A DNA stretch of 51,728 nt, taken from the NCBI GenBank assembly GCA_016927755.1, contig JAFGLZ010000226.1:1-51728 (forward strand), in the 5' to 3' direction. This document shows, one piece after another, positions 38,255-47,402 of the stretch; positions within the stretch are counted from its first letter, which is position 1; the number at the start of each line of letters is the position of its first letter. Position numbers and translations under genes: made by a program. This stretch comes from Phycisphaerae bacterium (GTDB lineage Bacteria; Planctomycetota; Phycisphaerae; UBA1845; JAFGLZ01). The notes under the pieces were generated by a model. It saw nothing but the letters and a program-made list of their open reading frames with translations, was not told where the DNA came from and ran no database searches.

Positions 38255-39220
38255 ATGGAGACAACCACGCTGGGTCGGACGGACATCGAAGTCACTCGCC
38301 TCTGCATCGGCTGCTGGCAGGCGGCCGGCTGGGCCACCTCGGACGACGAACGGTTCGTCAAGACGGTTCGTCACGCGATGGATCAAGGCCTGAACTTCCT
38401 CGATACCGCCATCGCCTACGGCAGCGGACACTCCGAGCAGCTCGTCGGCAAAGCCGTCGCGGGCCGGCGAGATCAGGTCGTCATCGCCACCAAATTCACG
38501 CACGCGATGTCCCGGTCCGACGACGTCCGCAAGAGCCTCGAGGATTCCCTCAGGAACCTCCGCACGGACTACGTCGACCTCTTCCAACAGCACTGGCCGC
38601 CGCCGGACGTTCCCCTCGAGGACACGCTCGGCGCGCTCGAACAGCTCAAGACCGAGGGCAAGATCCGGGCCATCGGCGTATCCAACTGGCTCATGCCCGA
38701 ATGGAGCGAGGTGGCCGATCCGTCCCGGGTCGATTGCCTCCAGCCGTGCTACAGCCTGCTCTGGCGATCGATCGAGCCGGACGTGCTCGACCTGTGCCGC
38801 AAGCACGGTATCGCGATGATCCCCTATTCGCCGCTCTGTCAGGGCATCCTCGCCGGTCGATTCAAGGACGCCTCGGAGATTCCCGACGACCCGCGCAAGT
38901 CGAACCGACTCTACCAACCCGGGGAGTTCTCCAAGGCGCTCGATGTGGCCAGGGCCGTCGCCGAGGTCGGGGCCAAGTACGGCAAGACCGCGGGCCAAAC
39001 CGCCCTCCGATGGCTCCTCGACACCGACGGCGTGACCGCGCCGATCGTCGGCGCCTCGCGCCCCGAGCAGGTGGACGAGAACCTCGGCGCCATGGACTGG
39101 AAGCTCGAGCCCGAGGATTGGCGGCGCTTGTCGGACGTGAGCCGATCGCTGTCGGACGACCTCGGCCCGCTCGATACGCTATGGGGTTGGCACCCCAAGA
39201 AGGCCCGCCCAGCCCAATAG
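38255..39220 (+). CDS. Aldo/keto reductase
   Basis: 321 residues from ATG 38255 with AAGGAG 7-8 nt upstream. It is an NADPH-dependent (beta/alpha)8 oxidoreductase with the complete tetrad: Asp50 and Tyr55 in LDTAIAYG, Lys80 in ATKF, His113 in LFQQHWP. The cofactor segment IVGASRPEQVDENLGA near the C-terminus is typical, as is GKIRAIGVSNW in the middle. The substrate is an aldehyde or keto sugar. It stands at the head of the plus-strand carbohydrate-catabolic run and resembles the AKR that planctomycetes often place beside Gfo/Idh/MocA genes. Confidence 0.93.
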   Translation: METTTLGRTDIEVTRLCIGCWQAAGWATSDDERFVKTVRHAMDQGLNFLDTAIAYGSGHSEQLVGKAVAGRRDQVVIATKFTHAMSRSDDVRKSLEDSLRNLRTDYVDLFQQHWPPPDVPLEDTLGALEQLKTEGKIRAIGVSNWLMPEWSEVADPSRVDCLQPCYSLLWRSIEPDVLDLCRKHGIAMIPYSPLCQGILAGRFKDASEIPDDPRKSNRLYQPGEFSKALDVARAVAEVGAKYGKTAGQTALRWLLDTDGVTAPIVGASRPEQVDENLGAMDWKLEPEDWRRLSDVSRSLSDDLGPLDTLWGWHPKKARPAQ

Positions 39221-39242
39221 GCCGTAGGTGAATCCGCGCTAC

Positions 39243-39295
39243 CGTAGCACGGGCGTCTCGCCCGTGAGGCCCCACGGGCAGGATGTCCATGCTAC
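39243..39295. repeat. Dispersed palindrome, copy 5, with an inverted second unit
   Basis: CCGTAG, CACGGGCGTCTCGCCCGTG at 39248-39266, then CACGGGCAGGATGTCCATG and CTAC at 39273-39295, which is the left unit (GTAGCATGG...) read on the other strand. The element is therefore head-to-head. The 39221-39589 gap holds this copy and no gene. Confidence 0.82.
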
Positions 39296-39589
39296 CTGCC
39301 CGCCGCATGTCCGGCGCGGGTGGCACGGGTCCGCACGGGAAGATCCTTCTGACTGAACAGGCCGTGGGTTGGCGGGATGAACCGTTCTGAATCAACGCCA
39401 CGTTCCGCGGCCCCATGTTTCGTTCCATACCAGAAGGCCCACCTAACGCCGAGCGATGCCCCCCACCGCAACACACCCCTTGCCTCGCATGGTATGATTC
39501 CCCGTAATGCGATACGATCTCTCAGGGCTCGGACGCGGGCAGCGCGATGCGTCTGGAATCCCGTCGAAGGCACGAGCGGACAAACGATC

Positions 39590-40702
39590 ATGAGCGAAGA
39601 ACCGATTCGATTGGGCGTCGTCGGCTGCGGGGGGTTCGGGCTGTTCGCCCTGCAGCACTTCACGCAGGTCCCCGGCGTGGAGCTCGTGGGCATGTCCGGG
39701 ACGCATCGTGAGGCCGCCTACGCCACGGCGCAGCGGTTCGGCATCCCCGACATCGTCGACGTCGGCGAGATGGTCCGCCGCGACGACATCGACCTCGTCT
39801 ACATCGCCACCCCACCCTTCCTGCACCACGAGCAGGCCATGATGGCGCTCGATGCCGGCAAGCACGTCATCTGCGAGAAGCCCCTGGCGATGAATCTCCA
39901 GCAGGCCGACGAGATGCTCGCCGCCGCCAAGAAGCACGACGTCATGATGATCGCCAACCTCATGCAGCGGTACAACCCGCTCTTCGATATCATGCGGCGG
40001 CTCGTGGCCGAGAAGGTCCTCGGCGAGCCCTTGCATGGTTACTTCGAGAACTACGCCAACGACGAGGGCCTTCCCGCCCAGCATTGGTTCTGGGACCGGG
40101 CCAAGAGCGGCGGCATCTTCATCGAGCACGGCGTCCACTTCTTCGACCTGTTCGAGGGATGGCTCGGCGACGGCAAGATGCAGGCCGCCCAGGTCTGCGT
40201 CCGCCCCGGAACGTCGATCGAGGAACAGGTGCACTGCACCGTCCGCTACGGCGAAACGGCGCTGGTGAACTTCTATCACGGTTTCAATCAGCCCGGCCGG
40301 ATGGACCGCCAGGAGCTTCGTCTCCTCTTCGAGCGCGGCGACGTCACGCTGCACGGCTGGGTCCCAACGAAGGTCGACGTCCACGCCGTCGCCGACGAGA
40401 AAGGCACGCGCGATCTGTGCGAGCTGTTTCCGCACGCCCGGCTGGACGTGACCGTGCCCTACTCGCCGAAGGATCGCGCCTGTCACGGCCGGCACAAGCC
40501 CCTCGACGTCTATCAGATGTTCGAGCTTCAATACGGCGTCGGCGACGACAAGATGCACCGGTACGGAGAGCTGTTGCGCGCGATGATGACCGATCAGCTC
40601 GCCTGGATTCGCGATCGGGCTCACGCTCGCACGATCACCGAGGACAACGGCTATCGCTCGCTGGCCATGGCCGTCGAGGCCGATCGGCTGGCCCACTGCT
40701 GA
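39590..40702 (+). CDS. Gfo/Idh/MocA family oxidoreductase
   Basis: 370 residues from ATG 39590, where the protein begins with the family's Rossmann strand; the frame is open to 39377 but that stretch is not protein-like. The NAD(P)-binding fingerprint GVVGCGGFGLFAL, the strand LVYIATPPFLHHEQ and the CEKPLA motif with its Lys are all present. The C-terminal domain contains the usual GGIFIEHGVHFFDLF with the catalytic His candidate. Such enzymes oxidise or epimerise sugars and inositols. The context of AKR, GH130, sulfatase and fucosidase suggests a role in sugar catabolism. The next gene begins 16 bases downstream. Confidence 0.93.
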   Translation: MSEEPIRLGVVGCGGFGLFALQHFTQVPGVELVGMSGTHREAAYATAQRFGIPDIVDVGEMVRRDDIDLVYIATPPFLHHEQAMMALDAGKHVICEKPLAMNLQQADEMLAAAKKHDVMMIANLMQRYNPLFDIMRRLVAEKVLGEPLHGYFENYANDEGLPAQHWFWDRAKSGGIFIEHGVHFFDLFEGWLGDGKMQAAQVCVRPGTSIEEQVHCTVRYGETALVNFYHGFNQPGRMDRQELRLLFERGDVTLHGWVPTKVDVHAVADEKGTRDLCELFPHARLDVTVPYSPKDRACHGRHKPLDVYQMFELQYGVGDDKMHRYGELLRAMMTDQLAWIRDRAHARTITEDNGYRSLAMAVEADRLAHC

Positions 40703-40718
40703 GTGTCGAGGTCTAACC

Positions 40719-41525
40719 ATGCACAAGAAAGAATGGGAGACGATCCATCGGTGGGAGTGGTTCCGGCGCGAGCAGTGGCTCCACACGTTTCGCCAGGAGA
40801 AGTTCGGCAGCTACGGCGGCAGTCCGGCCGCCGTCAAGCGGATCCTGGGCGACGCCGGCGGAAAAGTCGTGCTGGACGCGTCCTGCGGGCTCGGCCTCAA
40901 GACGGTCGTCATGCACGAGATCGCGCTCGACGTCGTCGGCTGCGACCAGTCCGAGTTCGCCATCGAGAAGGCGCGGGAGCTCTCCAGGCTCGAGCAGCAT
41001 CCGCTCGAGTTCTTCACCGCGCGATGGCGCGAGCTGCCCTCGCGCACGAAAATGCAGTTCGATCTCATCTTCAACGACGCGCTGTCGTCGATCGTCACCC
41101 GTGAGGACTTCGAGCTGGCCCTCAACGGATTCCGAGGCGCGCTCAAGTCCGGCGGCTACCTGGTCTTCATGGGCGCGCCCGAGGGCAGCACGCCCCACGA
41201 CGCGCTGGCCGTCCTCGAGGCGACCTGGGAGGCTAGGCCCAAATTCAGTATCCAGTGGACACACACGGAAGGCGATATGCGGTGCACCGCACTGCTCGCG
41301 CGCGACCGTCGCGAGGACTACATCGACGAACACCACCTCTTCATCGTCGAGGAGGGCGGCGAACAACGACTCGAGACCGCCACGATACGCCAACCCATCT
41401 ACTGGCATTGGGCACTGCTCAAGGACATGTTCCACCGCGCCGGGTTCTCTCACTTGGAGACGCGCGAGTTTTGCGGCATGGGCAAAGGCGGAACCGACTT
41501 CACGCTGAACGTCGCCACGAAGTAG
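40719..41525 (+). CDS. SAM-dependent methyltransferase
   Basis: 268 residues. The N-terminal 40 residues are aromatic and charged (EWETIHRWEWFRREQWLHTF). The class I core then shows VVLDASCGLGLKTVVM (motif I), DVVGCDQSEFAIEKAREL (motif II with Asp binding the ribose), LEFFTARWRELP, QFDLIFNDALSSIV and ALKSGGYLVFMGAP. It belongs to the Methyltransf_25/11 group; the small-molecule substrate is unknown. It lies 16 bases after the Gfo/Idh/MocA gene and 61 bases before the GH130 gene, probably in one operon. A modification of a sugar or aglycone is possible but unproven. Confidence 0.85.
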   Translation: MHKKEWETIHRWEWFRREQWLHTFRQEKFGSYGGSPAAVKRILGDAGGKVVLDASCGLGLKTVVMHEIALDVVGCDQSEFAIEKARELSRLEQHPLEFFTARWRELPSRTKMQFDLIFNDALSSIVTREDFELALNGFRGALKSGGYLVFMGAPEGSTPHDALAVLEATWEARPKFSIQWTHTEGDMRCTALLARDRREDYIDEHHLFIVEEGGEQRLETATIRQPIYWHWALLKDMFHRAGFSHLETREFCGMGKGGTDFTLNVATK

Positions 41526-41586
41526 CCGTTCGCGGGCCGCGAGCCATGCGGAGTGTCCGCCGGAACCGCGGGAGGTCCGATCCGAG

Positions 41587-42642
41587 ATGATCAAGCGACT
41601 CTTCAACGCCTGCCTGCTCCGCCCCGAAGACCTGAAACCCTCGCACGACGAGCTCGAGGTCGTCGGCACGTTCAACCCGGGCGCCATCGACGGCGACGGC
41701 GAGGTCGTCATCCTCGTCCGAGTGGCCGAGCGCCCTCGCGAGCGACGCGAAGGCTTCACGGGCCTGCCGCGCTGGCGGCCCGACTCGGGCCTGACGATCG
41801 ACTGGGTGCCCAGCGAAGAGCTGACCCCCCTGGACCCCCGCGTCGTCGAGCGGAAGCGCGACGGCTTGATCCGGCTGAACTTCATCTCGCACCTGCGGGT
41901 CGTCCGCAGCAAGGACGGCCGCTCCGTCGACTCGATCGACGGGGCGACCTTCACGCCGGCCACCGCCCACGAGACCTTCGGCGTCGAGGACCCCCGCATC
42001 ACGCGGATCGGCGATACCTTCTACTTCACGTACGTCTCGGTCTCCTCCCACGGAGCGTGCACGTCGCTCGCGAGCACGAAGGACTTCGAGACGTTCAAGC
42101 GCCACGGCGTGATCTTCCCATCCGAGAACAAGGACGTCGTGCTCTTCCCCGAGAAGATCGGCGATGACTACGTCGCCCTGCACCGCCCCAACGCCGCCAC
42201 GCCGTTCTGCACGCCGGAGATGTGGCTGGCCCGCTCGCCCGACCTGATCCATTGGGGCCGGAACGCCTACTTCCTCGGCGGCGAGAGCGGCTGGCAGACC
42301 GGGCGGATCGGCGCCGGCACGCCCCCGATCCGTACCGACGAAGGCTGGCTCGAGATCTACCACGGCAACCGCCGCCCGACGAAGCCCGGCGACGTCGGCG
42401 TGTACTCCGCCGGGGCCGTCCTGCTCGATACGGACGACCCATCGAGGATCGTCAGGCATACCGACGGCGCGGTCATGGAGCCCGAGGCCGACTACGAGCG
42501 CGAAGGCTTCGTGCCCAACGTCGTCTTCCCGACCGGCATCGTCGATCGAGGCGACGTCTATCAGGTCTACTACGGCGCGGCCGACGCCTTCACCGGCGTC
42601 GTCGAGTTCTCCAAACGAGAGCTGCTGGCCGCGCTGAAATGA
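41587..42642 (+). CDS. GH130 family glycoside phosphorylase/hydrolase
   Basis: 351 residues, no signal peptide, so cytoplasmic. The five-bladed propeller family has the GVEDPRIT box (acid Asp135) right after the ATAHETF stretch, YYFTYVSVSSHGAC-like blade 3, KDVVLFPEKIGDDYVALHRP with the substrate-contact Lys-Asp and His-Arg, and the final VYYGAAD. Members phosphorolyse beta-mannosides, giving mannose 1-phosphate, or hydrolyse related linkages. The phosphate-binding Arg/His positions appear present, but phosphorylase versus hydrolase activity cannot be decided by eye. It is upstream of the sulfatase. Confidence 0.9.
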   Translation: MIKRLFNACLLRPEDLKPSHDELEVVGTFNPGAIDGDGEVVILVRVAERPRERREGFTGLPRWRPDSGLTIDWVPSEELTPLDPRVVERKRDGLIRLNFISHLRVVRSKDGRSVDSIDGATFTPATAHETFGVEDPRITRIGDTFYFTYVSVSSHGACTSLASTKDFETFKRHGVIFPSENKDVVLFPEKIGDDYVALHRPNAATPFCTPEMWLARSPDLIHWGRNAYFLGGESGWQTGRIGAGTPPIRTDEGWLEIYHGNRRPTKPGDVGVYSAGAVLLDTDDPSRIVRHTDGAVMEPEADYEREGFVPNVVFPTGIVDRGDVYQVYYGAADAFTGVVEFSKRELLAALK

Positions 42643-42709
42643 GGCGTGACGTGACGATGTCGCAGCCGGATGCAAACCCGTACTCGCGCTGTGACGGCAA
42701 GGTGATCCG

Positions 42710-44170
42710 ATGAAACAGAGCGCGCTCCCGCGGATCCTGTCGGCCGGCTTGGCCGCAACCTTGGCATCGACTGCCGCCTGCGCCGCCGCCGAGGCCGCCG
42801 GCAGACCGAAGCGACCCAACATCCTCCTCATTACGGCCGACGACATGAACTGGAACTCGCTCGGCGTGACCGGATGCAAAACGCCCGGCATGACGCCGAA
42901 CCTCGATCGCCTCGCCGCCCAGGGCATGCGATTCCATCACGCGCACGTCACCATCTCGGTCTGCCAGCCGAGCCGGTCCGTGCTGATGACCGGACGCTAC
43001 CCGCATCGAAACGGCGCGATGGGATTCCAACCGATCGACCCGAACGTGCCCACCCTCCAAGAGTCGCTCCGCAAGGCGGGCTACCTCAACGGCATCATGG
43101 GCAAGGTCAGCCACCTGGCCCCGCAGACGAAGTTCTGCTGGGACACCGTCGTCACGCCGGACAAGCTCCGCGCTGGACGCGACCCCGCGATGTTCTACAA
43201 GTACACGAAACAGTTCTTCCAGCAGGCCAAGGATTCGGGCAAACCCTTCTTCCTCATGGCCAACTCACACGATCCGCATCGGCCGTTCCCCGGGAGCAAG
43301 CAACTCCTGCAGCAAAAGACGCGGCGGCGCAACAAGCTCCAGGGCTACCCCCCGGCGAGCAAGCACTACACTCCGGGCGAGATCGCCGTCCCCGGTTTCC
43401 TGCCCGACCTGCCGGACGTCCGAAAGGAGATCGCCCAGTACTTCACCGCCGTCCACCGTTGCGACGAGACCGTCGGTCAGATCCTCCGCGCCCTCGATGA
43501 AACCGGACAGGCTGACGAGACGCTCGTGATGTTCCTCAGTGACAACGGCATGGCATTCCCCTTCGCCAAGACGAACGTCTGGCTCAACAGCACGCGGACG
43601 CCCTGGATCGTCCGCTGGCCCGGGCGCGTCAGGCCCGGCGTCGTCGACGACAAGCACTTCATCTCCGGCATCGACTTTGTGCCCACCGCCCTCGATGCGG
43701 CCGGGCTGCCCATCGTCGAGGGCATGGACGGGCGGTCGTTCCTGCCGCTCCTGGACGGCAAGGAGCAGACGGGCCGAGACCACGTCTTCACATGCTTCTT
43801 CGAGACCTCGGGCAAGCGTAAGTACCCGATGCGATGCGTCCAGACGAAAGATCTCGCCTACCTCTTCAGCCCCTGGTCCGACGGTAAGACAGTCTTCAAG
43901 AACGAGTCGCAGGCCGGCCTGACGTTCAAGGCCATGGAGGTCGGCGCCAAGACCGACCAGCGAATCGCCGCGCGCGTCAAGCTCTTCCAGTATCGAGTGC
44001 CGGACGAGCTCTACGACCTGGCAAACGACCCCGACGCGCTGCACAACCTGATCGAGGACGCCAACCGCAAGCCCGACCTCGAGAAGCTACGCGCCATGCT
44101 GCTCGAAATGATGCAGCGGACCGACGACCCGCTCCTCGCGATCTTCAAGAAGCACCTCGGCAAGCCGTGA
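42710..44170 (+). CDS. Secreted sulfatase (family S1)
   Basis: 486 residues with a signal peptide (LSAGLAATLASTAACAAAEA). The S1 core begins RPNILLITADDMNWNSLG with the metal-binding Asp44-Asp45. The formylglycine signature is VCQPSRSVLMTGRYPHRNG, Cys85 in CxPxR, so it needs an FGE maturase, not in the window. MFLSDNGMAF gives the second metal site. The C-terminal domain (YDLANDPDALHNLIEDA) is canonical. It removes sulfate esters from a polysaccharide in the periplasm or outside. Its neighbours, GH130 and GH29, suggest a sulfated mannose- or fucose-containing substrate. Confidence 0.95.
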   Translation: MKQSALPRILSAGLAATLASTAACAAAEAAGRPKRPNILLITADDMNWNSLGVTGCKTPGMTPNLDRLAAQGMRFHHAHVTISVCQPSRSVLMTGRYPHRNGAMGFQPIDPNVPTLQESLRKAGYLNGIMGKVSHLAPQTKFCWDTVVTPDKLRAGRDPAMFYKYTKQFFQQAKDSGKPFFLMANSHDPHRPFPGSKQLLQQKTRRRNKLQGYPPASKHYTPGEIAVPGFLPDLPDVRKEIAQYFTAVHRCDETVGQILRALDETGQADETLVMFLSDNGMAFPFAKTNVWLNSTRTPWIVRWPGRVRPGVVDDKHFISGIDFVPTALDAAGLPIVEGMDGRSFLPLLDGKEQTGRDHVFTCFFETSGKRKYPMRCVQTKDLAYLFSPWSDGKTVFKNESQAGLTFKAMEVGAKTDQRIAARVKLFQYRVPDELYDLANDPDALHNLIEDANRKPDLEKLRAMLLEMMQRTDDPLLAIFKKHLGKP

Positions 44171-44278
44171 CGCCGCCGCTTGACGTCCATCGCCCTCGCG
44201 GCTATCCGTACGACATCAAGCAACGCGGGGGCGCGATCGCCGCCGAATCCGACACCTTCTGCACAGGATCGTCACGCC

Positions 44279-45571
44279 ATGCCACGACTACCGGCCCCGA
44301 CCGTCGGCGACACGAGCTGGTTCCTTCAGGACCGCTTCGGGCTGTTCATCCACTGGGGCATCTACGCCGTCGCGGCCCGTCACGAGTGGGTCAAGAACCG
44401 CGAGAAGATCGCCGACGAGGACTACCAGAAGTACTTCGATCACTTCGACCCCGACCTCTACGACCCCGCCGTCTGGGCACGCTGCGCCAAGGCCGCCGGC
44501 ATGAAGTACTTCGTCGTGACCACCAAGCACCATGACGGTTTCTGCCTGTGGGACTCCGACCTGACCGAGTACAAGGCGACCAACACCCCCGCCAAACGCG
44601 ACCTGCTGCGCCCGATGGTCGAGGCCTTCCGCAACGAAGGCTTCAAGATCGGCTTCTACCACTCCGTCATCGACTGGCGCCACCCCGAGTTCCCCATCGA
44701 CGGCCTGCACCCCATGCGCGACGACGAGGCCTTCCGCGCCGCCGCCAAGAACCGCGACGTCCGAAAGTACGCCGAGTATCTCCACGGCCAGACCCGAGAG
44801 CTCCTCACGCGATTCGGCAAGATCGACGTCATGTGGTTCGACTTCAGCTACTCGCACATGGATTGGGGCTGGTCCAAGGGCAAGGGCAAGAACGACTGGC
44901 AGTCCGACAAGCTCATGGCCATGGTCCGCGGCCTGCAACCCGGCATCATCGTCAACGACCGCCTCGAGATCGGCGGCGACCTCAAGACCCCCGAGCAGTA
45001 TCAACCGCGCGGCTGGCTGACCGTCGACGGCAAACCCGTCGTCTGGGAGGCGTGCCAGACCCTCAACGGCTCCTGGGGCTACGACCGCGACAACCTCGAT
45101 TGGAAGCCGGCCGAAATGCTCGTCCAGATGCTCATCGACTCCGTCAGCAAGGGCGGCAACGTCTTGCTCAACGTCGGGCCGACCGGACGCGGCGAGTTCG
45201 ACGCCAAGGCCATCGACCGCCTCCAGGCCATCGGCCAGTGGATGCGCCGCCACGCCCGCAGCATCTACGGCTGCACCGCCAGCGACTTCACCCCGCCGCC
45301 CGACTGCCGCTATACGCAAAGCGGCGACCGGCTCTACCTCCACCTGTTCGCCTGGCCCTTCCGACACGTCCACCTCGACGGACTCGCCGGCAAGGTCGCC
45401 TTCGCCCAACTCCTCAACGACGCAAGCGAGGTGAGGCGGATCGAGATCGACCCGCACCAGCAGGCCCAAAACACGACGATGTCCGGCCAGTCCGGCGCGC
45501 TCACGCTCGAGCTCCCCGTGCAGCGCCCCGACGTCGCCGTCCCCGTCGTCGAGCTGTTCCTGAAATCGTAG
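44279..45571 (+). CDS. GH29 alpha-L-fucosidase
   Basis: 430 residues from ATG 44279; the earlier open frame to 44180 is not supported. There is no signal peptide. The family blocks are all seen: WFLQDRFGLFIHWGIYAV, TTKHHDGFCLWDS (His84-His85), GFYHSVIDWRHP and IDVMWFDFSYSHMDWG, with Asp188 in WFD as the nucleophile. The segment GGNVLLNVGPTGRGEFD is typical, followed by a beta-sandwich domain with a C-terminal VELFLKS. The acid/base residue is variable in this family and cannot be fixed by eye. It removes fucose from oligosaccharides, probably after uptake, and forms a run with the sulfatase 108 bases upstream. Confidence 0.95.
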   Translation: MPRLPAPTVGDTSWFLQDRFGLFIHWGIYAVAARHEWVKNREKIADEDYQKYFDHFDPDLYDPAVWARCAKAAGMKYFVVTTKHHDGFCLWDSDLTEYKATNTPAKRDLLRPMVEAFRNEGFKIGFYHSVIDWRHPEFPIDGLHPMRDDEAFRAAAKNRDVRKYAEYLHGQTRELLTRFGKIDVMWFDFSYSHMDWGWSKGKGKNDWQSDKLMAMVRGLQPGIIVNDRLEIGGDLKTPEQYQPRGWLTVDGKPVVWEACQTLNGSWGYDRDNLDWKPAEMLVQMLIDSVSKGGNVLLNVGPTGRGEFDAKAIDRLQAIGQWMRRHARSIYGCTASDFTPPPDCRYTQSGDRLYLHLFAWPFRHVHLDGLAGKVAFAQLLNDASEVRRIEIDPHQQAQNTTMSGQSGALTLELPVQRPDVAVPVVELFLKS

Positions 45572-45610
45572 GTGGTAGCGCCGGAGGAAGACATAATTGA
45601 GTGACCGCGC

Positions 45611-45651
45611 CCGTAGCATGGGCATCTTGCCCATGAACCCCCGGGTGACCC
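45611..45651. repeat. Dispersed composite palindrome, copy 6
   Basis: CCGTAG, CATGGGCATCTTGCCCATG at 45617-45635, then a degenerate second half CGGGTGACCCGCG. It lies between the convergent fucosidase and beta-helix genes. Confidence 0.8.
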
Positions 45652-45682
45652 GCGCGACCTTCGTATTGCCCTCGGTCCAATC

Positions 45683-47206
45683 CTACCTCAAAACACCCCG
45701 CCCCGTCCCGCCTCGGGGCGTCGTCTTGGGATAGTCCTTGTTGACCGTCTGCTGGACGACACGAACGACGTCCGCCGACTTCACCTCACGTCCCGCCCCC
45801 CTGACGTTCAAGACCTTCAGCCCCTCGACGACGCAGTCCTTATCCGGCGAGAAGATCTCCACCCATCGCCGCGGATCACTGGCGTCGAACTTGAACGTTT
45901 GCGACAAAGGACCCACCTGCGCGAGCACGAACGGCTCCCCCGCCCCCGCCGACGGGTCGAATCCGAGCGTCACGTCGCGGATCGTCATGCCGCTGACGTT
46001 CGAGTGGATCTGAAAGATCGCCGCCCCCGTCGGACGACTGATATTGACCCGGCTGAACCATAGGTCTCGCATGACGCCGATCGGCTCGGCGAAATCCCTC
46101 TCCCGCCCGAGCTCGAGGTTCGGCTGGTCGTACATCTTGAACGTCCGGATGCCGGTGAGCCCGCGGAACACGCAGTGCTCGATGTTGCAGTCCAGCGTGC
46201 CGCCGCCGCCGAACCGCTTCGTACCGGCCAGCAGGCGGATCTCAGACCGATGCCCGTCCCGCGCCTTCGGCTCCCCGTCCACGTCTTCCACCAGGACGTG
46301 ATGGATCGGACCGAACGTCATGCTGGTGTTCATCCAATCCCACCCGTTGAGCGCGACCATGTCGTCGCCCATCGACCCGCGCTGCACGCGGATGTCGCGA
46401 ATCAGCCCGTGGCTCGCCGGCCCGTTGACATGAACGCCGTCCCGCCGGTGGTCCTCGAACCGAACCCCTTCCACCCGAAACTCCGAGCAGTTGCTGATCT
46501 GAACGCCGTGCGGCTTGCACTGACGAAGCGTCACGCCCGAGACGACGAGCCGCTTGACGTTGCTGAACAGGAGCACGCCGTGCGAGCGAACCGAGTCCTT
46601 CGCGTCGGCGCGGGCCCCGACGTTGCCGTTGGTCTGACGCTCGCTCGTGGCCAAAGTCGACCAGATGCCGCCCGAGACCACGATGTCATGGTCGCACCCG
46701 TCCCCCAAGCCGACGGGCCCCGCCTGCCCGTCGACCATGCGCTCGTTGCGGACCATGCAGTAGTTCGAGCCGGGCTTCAGCCGGATCTCCGCCGCCGGCG
46801 CGGCGATCAAACGCTGCCCCGATCGCAGGACGAGAGGCCGATCGAGGTAATATGGCCGATCGCGCCGCGGAATCCACGCTGCCCCGCGCTCGTTCACTGC
46901 CGCTTGGATCGCGTCCGTCCAGATCTCCGCCGCCACGCGGATCGTCTTCTCCTGCCCGCCCTGGCCCGGCCAGATCTCGTCGAACGTCTCCGTCCGAACG
47001 AGCTTGGCGCACTGAGACACGTCGTACGCCGCGCTGCTCGACGGCGGACCGCTCTTCGCCTCGCCCGGGCTCAAACTTGCCAGCGGCTCCAGGATGCTCC
47101 GAACCAACGCCGCCTCCCGGCGCTCCGCCGAACCTGCGGTGACGTCATTCGCCGCCGCCGCGCCGATCAGCCCCGTGCCGATGCAGACAAGAAGCAACGT
47201 GTTCAT
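45683..47206 (-). CDS. Secreted right-handed beta-helix protein, pectinase-like fold
   Basis: 507 residues from ATG 47206, GGAGG about 11 nt upstream, with a signal peptide (LLLVCIGTGLIGAAAA). After an N-terminal region to about residue 90, the chain has the repeating short strands of a parallel beta-helix: IRLKPGSNYCMVRN, HGVLLFSNVKRLVVSGVTL, HGVQISNCSEFRVEGVRFEDH, DGVHVNGPASHGLIRDIRVQ, DNIEHCVFRGLTG-like and AIFQIHSNVSGMTIRDV. This fits the GH28/pectate-lyase superfamily, but the GH28 Asp triad is not obvious, so the exact activity is open. It is divergent from the PL22-like gene, 197 bases apart. Confidence 0.8.
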   Translation of the reverse strand: MNTLLLVCIGTGLIGAAAANDVTAGSAERREAALVRSILEPLASLSPGEAKSGPPSSSAAYDVSQCAKLVRTETFDEIWPGQGGQEKTIRVAAEIWTDAIQAAVNERGAAWIPRRDRPYYLDRPLVLRSGQRLIAAPAAEIRLKPGSNYCMVRNERMVDGQAGPVGLGDGCDHDIVVSGGIWSTLATSERQTNGNVGARADAKDSVRSHGVLLFSNVKRLVVSGVTLRQCKPHGVQISNCSEFRVEGVRFEDHRRDGVHVNGPASHGLIRDIRVQRGSMGDDMVALNGWDWMNTSMTFGPIHHVLVEDVDGEPKARDGHRSEIRLLAGTKRFGGGGTLDCNIEHCVFRGLTGIRTFKMYDQPNLELGRERDFAEPIGVMRDLWFSRVNISRPTGAAIFQIHSNVSGMTIRDVTLGFDPSAGAGEPFVLAQVGPLSQTFKFDASDPRRWVEIFSPDKDCVVEGLKVLNVRGAGREVKSADVVRVVQQTVNKDYPKTTPRGGTGRGVLR

Positions 47207-47402
47207 ACGATTGCGATCCTCCCGACAACGCACTGCCCATGCCAACACCATCCATCCTATCCCCCGTGGCCCACACGGCAAAGTCGACCGCGACAGCGAC
47301 GCCCGATCACGGTATCCTGTACTTGCACGCCGACTCCAATCGCCGAAGGTTCTCGAGTGCCGTGCCATGTGAGGCAGATGCCGCACGCGTGGAGGAGCAA
47401 TC

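Noticed and set aside
39443..40786. A 447-residue minus-strand frame opposite the Gfo/Idh/MocA gene
   Set aside because: Antisense shadow; composition is Val/Glu/His-rich and not protein-like.
44288..45634. A 448-residue minus-strand frame opposite the fucosidase
   Set aside because: Antisense to a gene with all GH29 blocks.
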